Assembly (NCBI GenBank): GCA_017557535.1
Contig: JAFYYM010000070.1
Span: 124,001-188,000 of the forward strand
From: Bacteroidales bacterium
GTDB lineage: Bacteria > Bacteroidota > Bacteroidia > Bacteroidales > UBA932
Length of the DNA stretch: 64,000 bases
Direction: 5' to 3'
Under the pieces are notes generated by a model. The model was not told where the DNA came from and did no database searches. It worked only from the letters and a program-made list of their open reading frames with translations. Positions 62,757 to 64,000 of this stretch are shown here, piece after piece (the stretch's first letter is position 1; every line of letters begins with the position of its first letter). Position numbers and translations under genes: made by a program.

Positions 62757-64000
62757 TTATTCTACCACAAACAAATAACCCTTACCTTGAGGAATCCTCA
62801 GATCCTTGAGTGATGGATTGTCCTTCTCCTCCTGGAATTCGGTGACGGCCGGCTGGTAAATCTTCACCTTCGCAGGATCTAGACCGAGTCTTGCCCAGTC
62901 GATGTTTATGTCACATGTGACGTCCGAGTCACCCCAGCATGCGACCGCTATAATAGCGCTGCTCTCACCCTTATAAAGGGATGCCTTGACCATGTCACTA
63001 TCGGTGGAGACGGGGCAGCGCTCGTCCCAGTAGCCGAGCAGTTCCTTGGAAGCGATGTCATACTTATCCCAGAATGTCCAGATATAATCAGGATGATTAC
63101 CACTCCATCCCGCTCGGTTCGTCATACCGTAAACCATTCCCCTCCAGCGGTTTCCACCACCCTGAAGCATCTGCCCGGGAAGGCCGAAAGGAATAGAGGA
63201 GACCTCAATGAGCCAATGGTCCGGCATCCGGTTGTAGTCACGACCCTCACCGATCCATGTAAGATCAATATAAGGGAGCAGGTCCATATAGATATTGATA
63301 CAATTCGCATATCCCGCGGGTGCACAGAAATGATTCCAGGTGTGCATATCAATGCGGCCAGCGGTACGGTACCGGTCAATCAGGCGCCTAGCGCGACGTA
63401 CAGTGACCCGGTCAAGGGCGGAGTCATCGATATACACCCCGTCTATCTCCATATTACGTAGCATCCAATCAAGACCGCCGATATAGAAGTTGTTCAGACG
63501 GCTGTCAGGAGTGGTGATGACGGACAGGTCAACTTCTCCTTTGAAGAGGCCACCATGGATGACGTTATACCAAGCGGGGATATAGTTCTCCTTCATGTTT
63601 GTCTTGAGCCATTCCGAAGGACCATTCCGATTGATAACTGTGCGACATTCATTACCGGGACCAGGGAAGAGTACCTCGCCCTGGAGTGAGTTGAACGCCC
63701 AGAATTCGGGGATGTTTTTCGTGAGCTCGCGGGTGGTGTAGTAAACCTTCAGCCTTTGTCCATGCTCATGAGCGTCATTGATGACCATTTTGAGCGTGTC
63801 CACGCACTCGTCAAGATAAGGATAGTTGATGAAAGGATAGTGGGGTGCAGCGTGATGGATGTTCACAATATTCGCCCCAAGCTCTCTGGCCTGGACGAGT
63901 TTGTCGAACTCGTCCGGAATACCTCCGTGGAAATATCGGTCACCGTACTTGACGCCCCTGTCAACAAGCTTGAAGGGAGTGAGAAGCAGCTCGAAGTTGA
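62757..64000 (-). CDS. DUF6067-family glycoside hydrolase, C-terminal part
   Basis: About 414 residues; the frame is open to the right edge, so the N-terminus is missing. Sequence runs from FELLLTPFKLVDRG through NIVNIHHAAPHYPFINYPY, a catalytic-barrel-like region with YIDDSALDR (Asp pair as possible catalytic acids), HTWNHF, to a C-terminal beta domain. I recognise the pattern of Bacteroidota DUF6067 (glycoside hydrolase-like) proteins; substrate unknown. Its context is the SGNH hydrolase downstream. Confidence 0.75.
   Translation of the reverse strand, partial: NFELLLTPFKLVDRGVKYGDRYFHGGIPDEFDKLVQARELGANIVNIHHAAPHYPFINYPYLDECVDTLKMVINDAHEHGQRLKVYYTTRELTKNIPEFWAFNSLQGEVLFPGPGNECRTVINRNGPSEWLKTNMKENYIPAWYNVIHGGLFKGEVDLSVITTPDSRLNNFYIGGLDWMLRNMEIDGVYIDDSALDRVTVRRARRLIDRYRTAGRIDMHTWNHFCAPAGYANCINIYMDLLPYIDLTWIGEGRDYNRMPDHWLIEVSSIPFGLPGQMLQGGGNRWRGMVYGMTNRAGWSGNHPDYIWTFWDKYDIASKELLGYWDERCPVSTDSDMVKASLYKGESSAIIAVACWGDSDVTCDINIDWARLGLDPAKVKIYQPAVTEFQEEKDNPSLKDLRIPQGKGYLFVVE

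Overview
The window is a 64 kb, gene-dense piece of a Bacteroidales (Bacteroidota) chromosome; I cannot name the genus. Support for this: promoters have the Bacteroidota -7 box TAnnTTTG (often TATATTTG or TATCTTTG) in place of a TATAAT box; transketolase is split into two genes; the glutamine synthetase is type III (GlnN); MraY carries the large central insertion and FtsA the long C-terminal extension seen in this phylum; one membrane-anchored AraC regulator and one membrane LytTR regulator are present; and glycan-degrading enzymes (sialidase, heparinase II/III, DUF6067, GxDLY-type SGNH hydrolase) are scattered among core genes. No tRNA, rRNA, CRISPR array, transposase or phage gene was seen. 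No gene-free stretch exceeds 300 bases.

Layout. 1-350: start of a LytTR-type membrane regulator, cut by the left edge. 539-3982: fatty-acid genes fabH, fabF, fabZ and a RluA-type pseudouridine synthase. 3973-5707 (minus): a secreted Lys/Ala-rich protein and a membrane AraC regulator. 5842-14141 (minus): one tight operon in the order pyruvate carboxylase B-like protein, SPOR lipoprotein, M28-like/TonB fusion, leuS and two YitT transporters. 14227-19132: heparinase II/III (plus), then a uracil-DNA glycosylase family protein, an NagX/DUF5009 membrane acyltransferase and an OPA-family sugar-phosphate antiporter (minus). 19192-21568: HAD phosphatase, YqiA-like esterase and lipoate ligase. 21781-29552 (minus): a 2-oxo acid dehydrogenase operon (E2, E3, fused E1 alpha-beta) continuing into a sugar-phosphate dehydrogenase and an M14 peptidase. 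29683-33082: split transketolase, radC, upp. 33077-35463 (minus): LEA-like lipoprotein, SPOR protein, rpoN. 35550-39126: miaB, glpK, glpF. 39159-41339 (minus): glnN. 41410-42984: sialidase. 43143-58818: the complete Bacteroidota dcw (division and cell wall) cluster mraZ-rsmH-ftsL-ftsI-murE-mraY-murD-ftsW-murG-murC-ftsQ-ftsA-ftsZ, followed by gltX and a HAD hydrolase. 61218-64000 (minus): small basic protein, SGNH hydrolase and the C-terminal part of a DUF6067 glycoside hydrolase cut by the right edge.

How the genes work together. The dcw block makes lipid II and assembles the divisome; gltX follows directly. E1/E2/E3 need lipoate, and lplA lies on the other side of the same intergenic region. 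The sialidase, heparinase, DUF6067 and SGNH genes point to host or plant glycan use. The most unusual material is non-coding: a roughly 80-nt repeat sits in the loops of two different inverted repeats, once inside a terminator and once in frame in the E2 linker; a 109-nt palindrome has one symmetry axis; and three direct repeats with 20-bp phasing lie upstream of the LytTR gene. Two proteins that look like enzymes have lost key residues: the M28-like domain fused to TonB-C and the biotinyl-like domain of the pyruvate carboxylase B-like protein.
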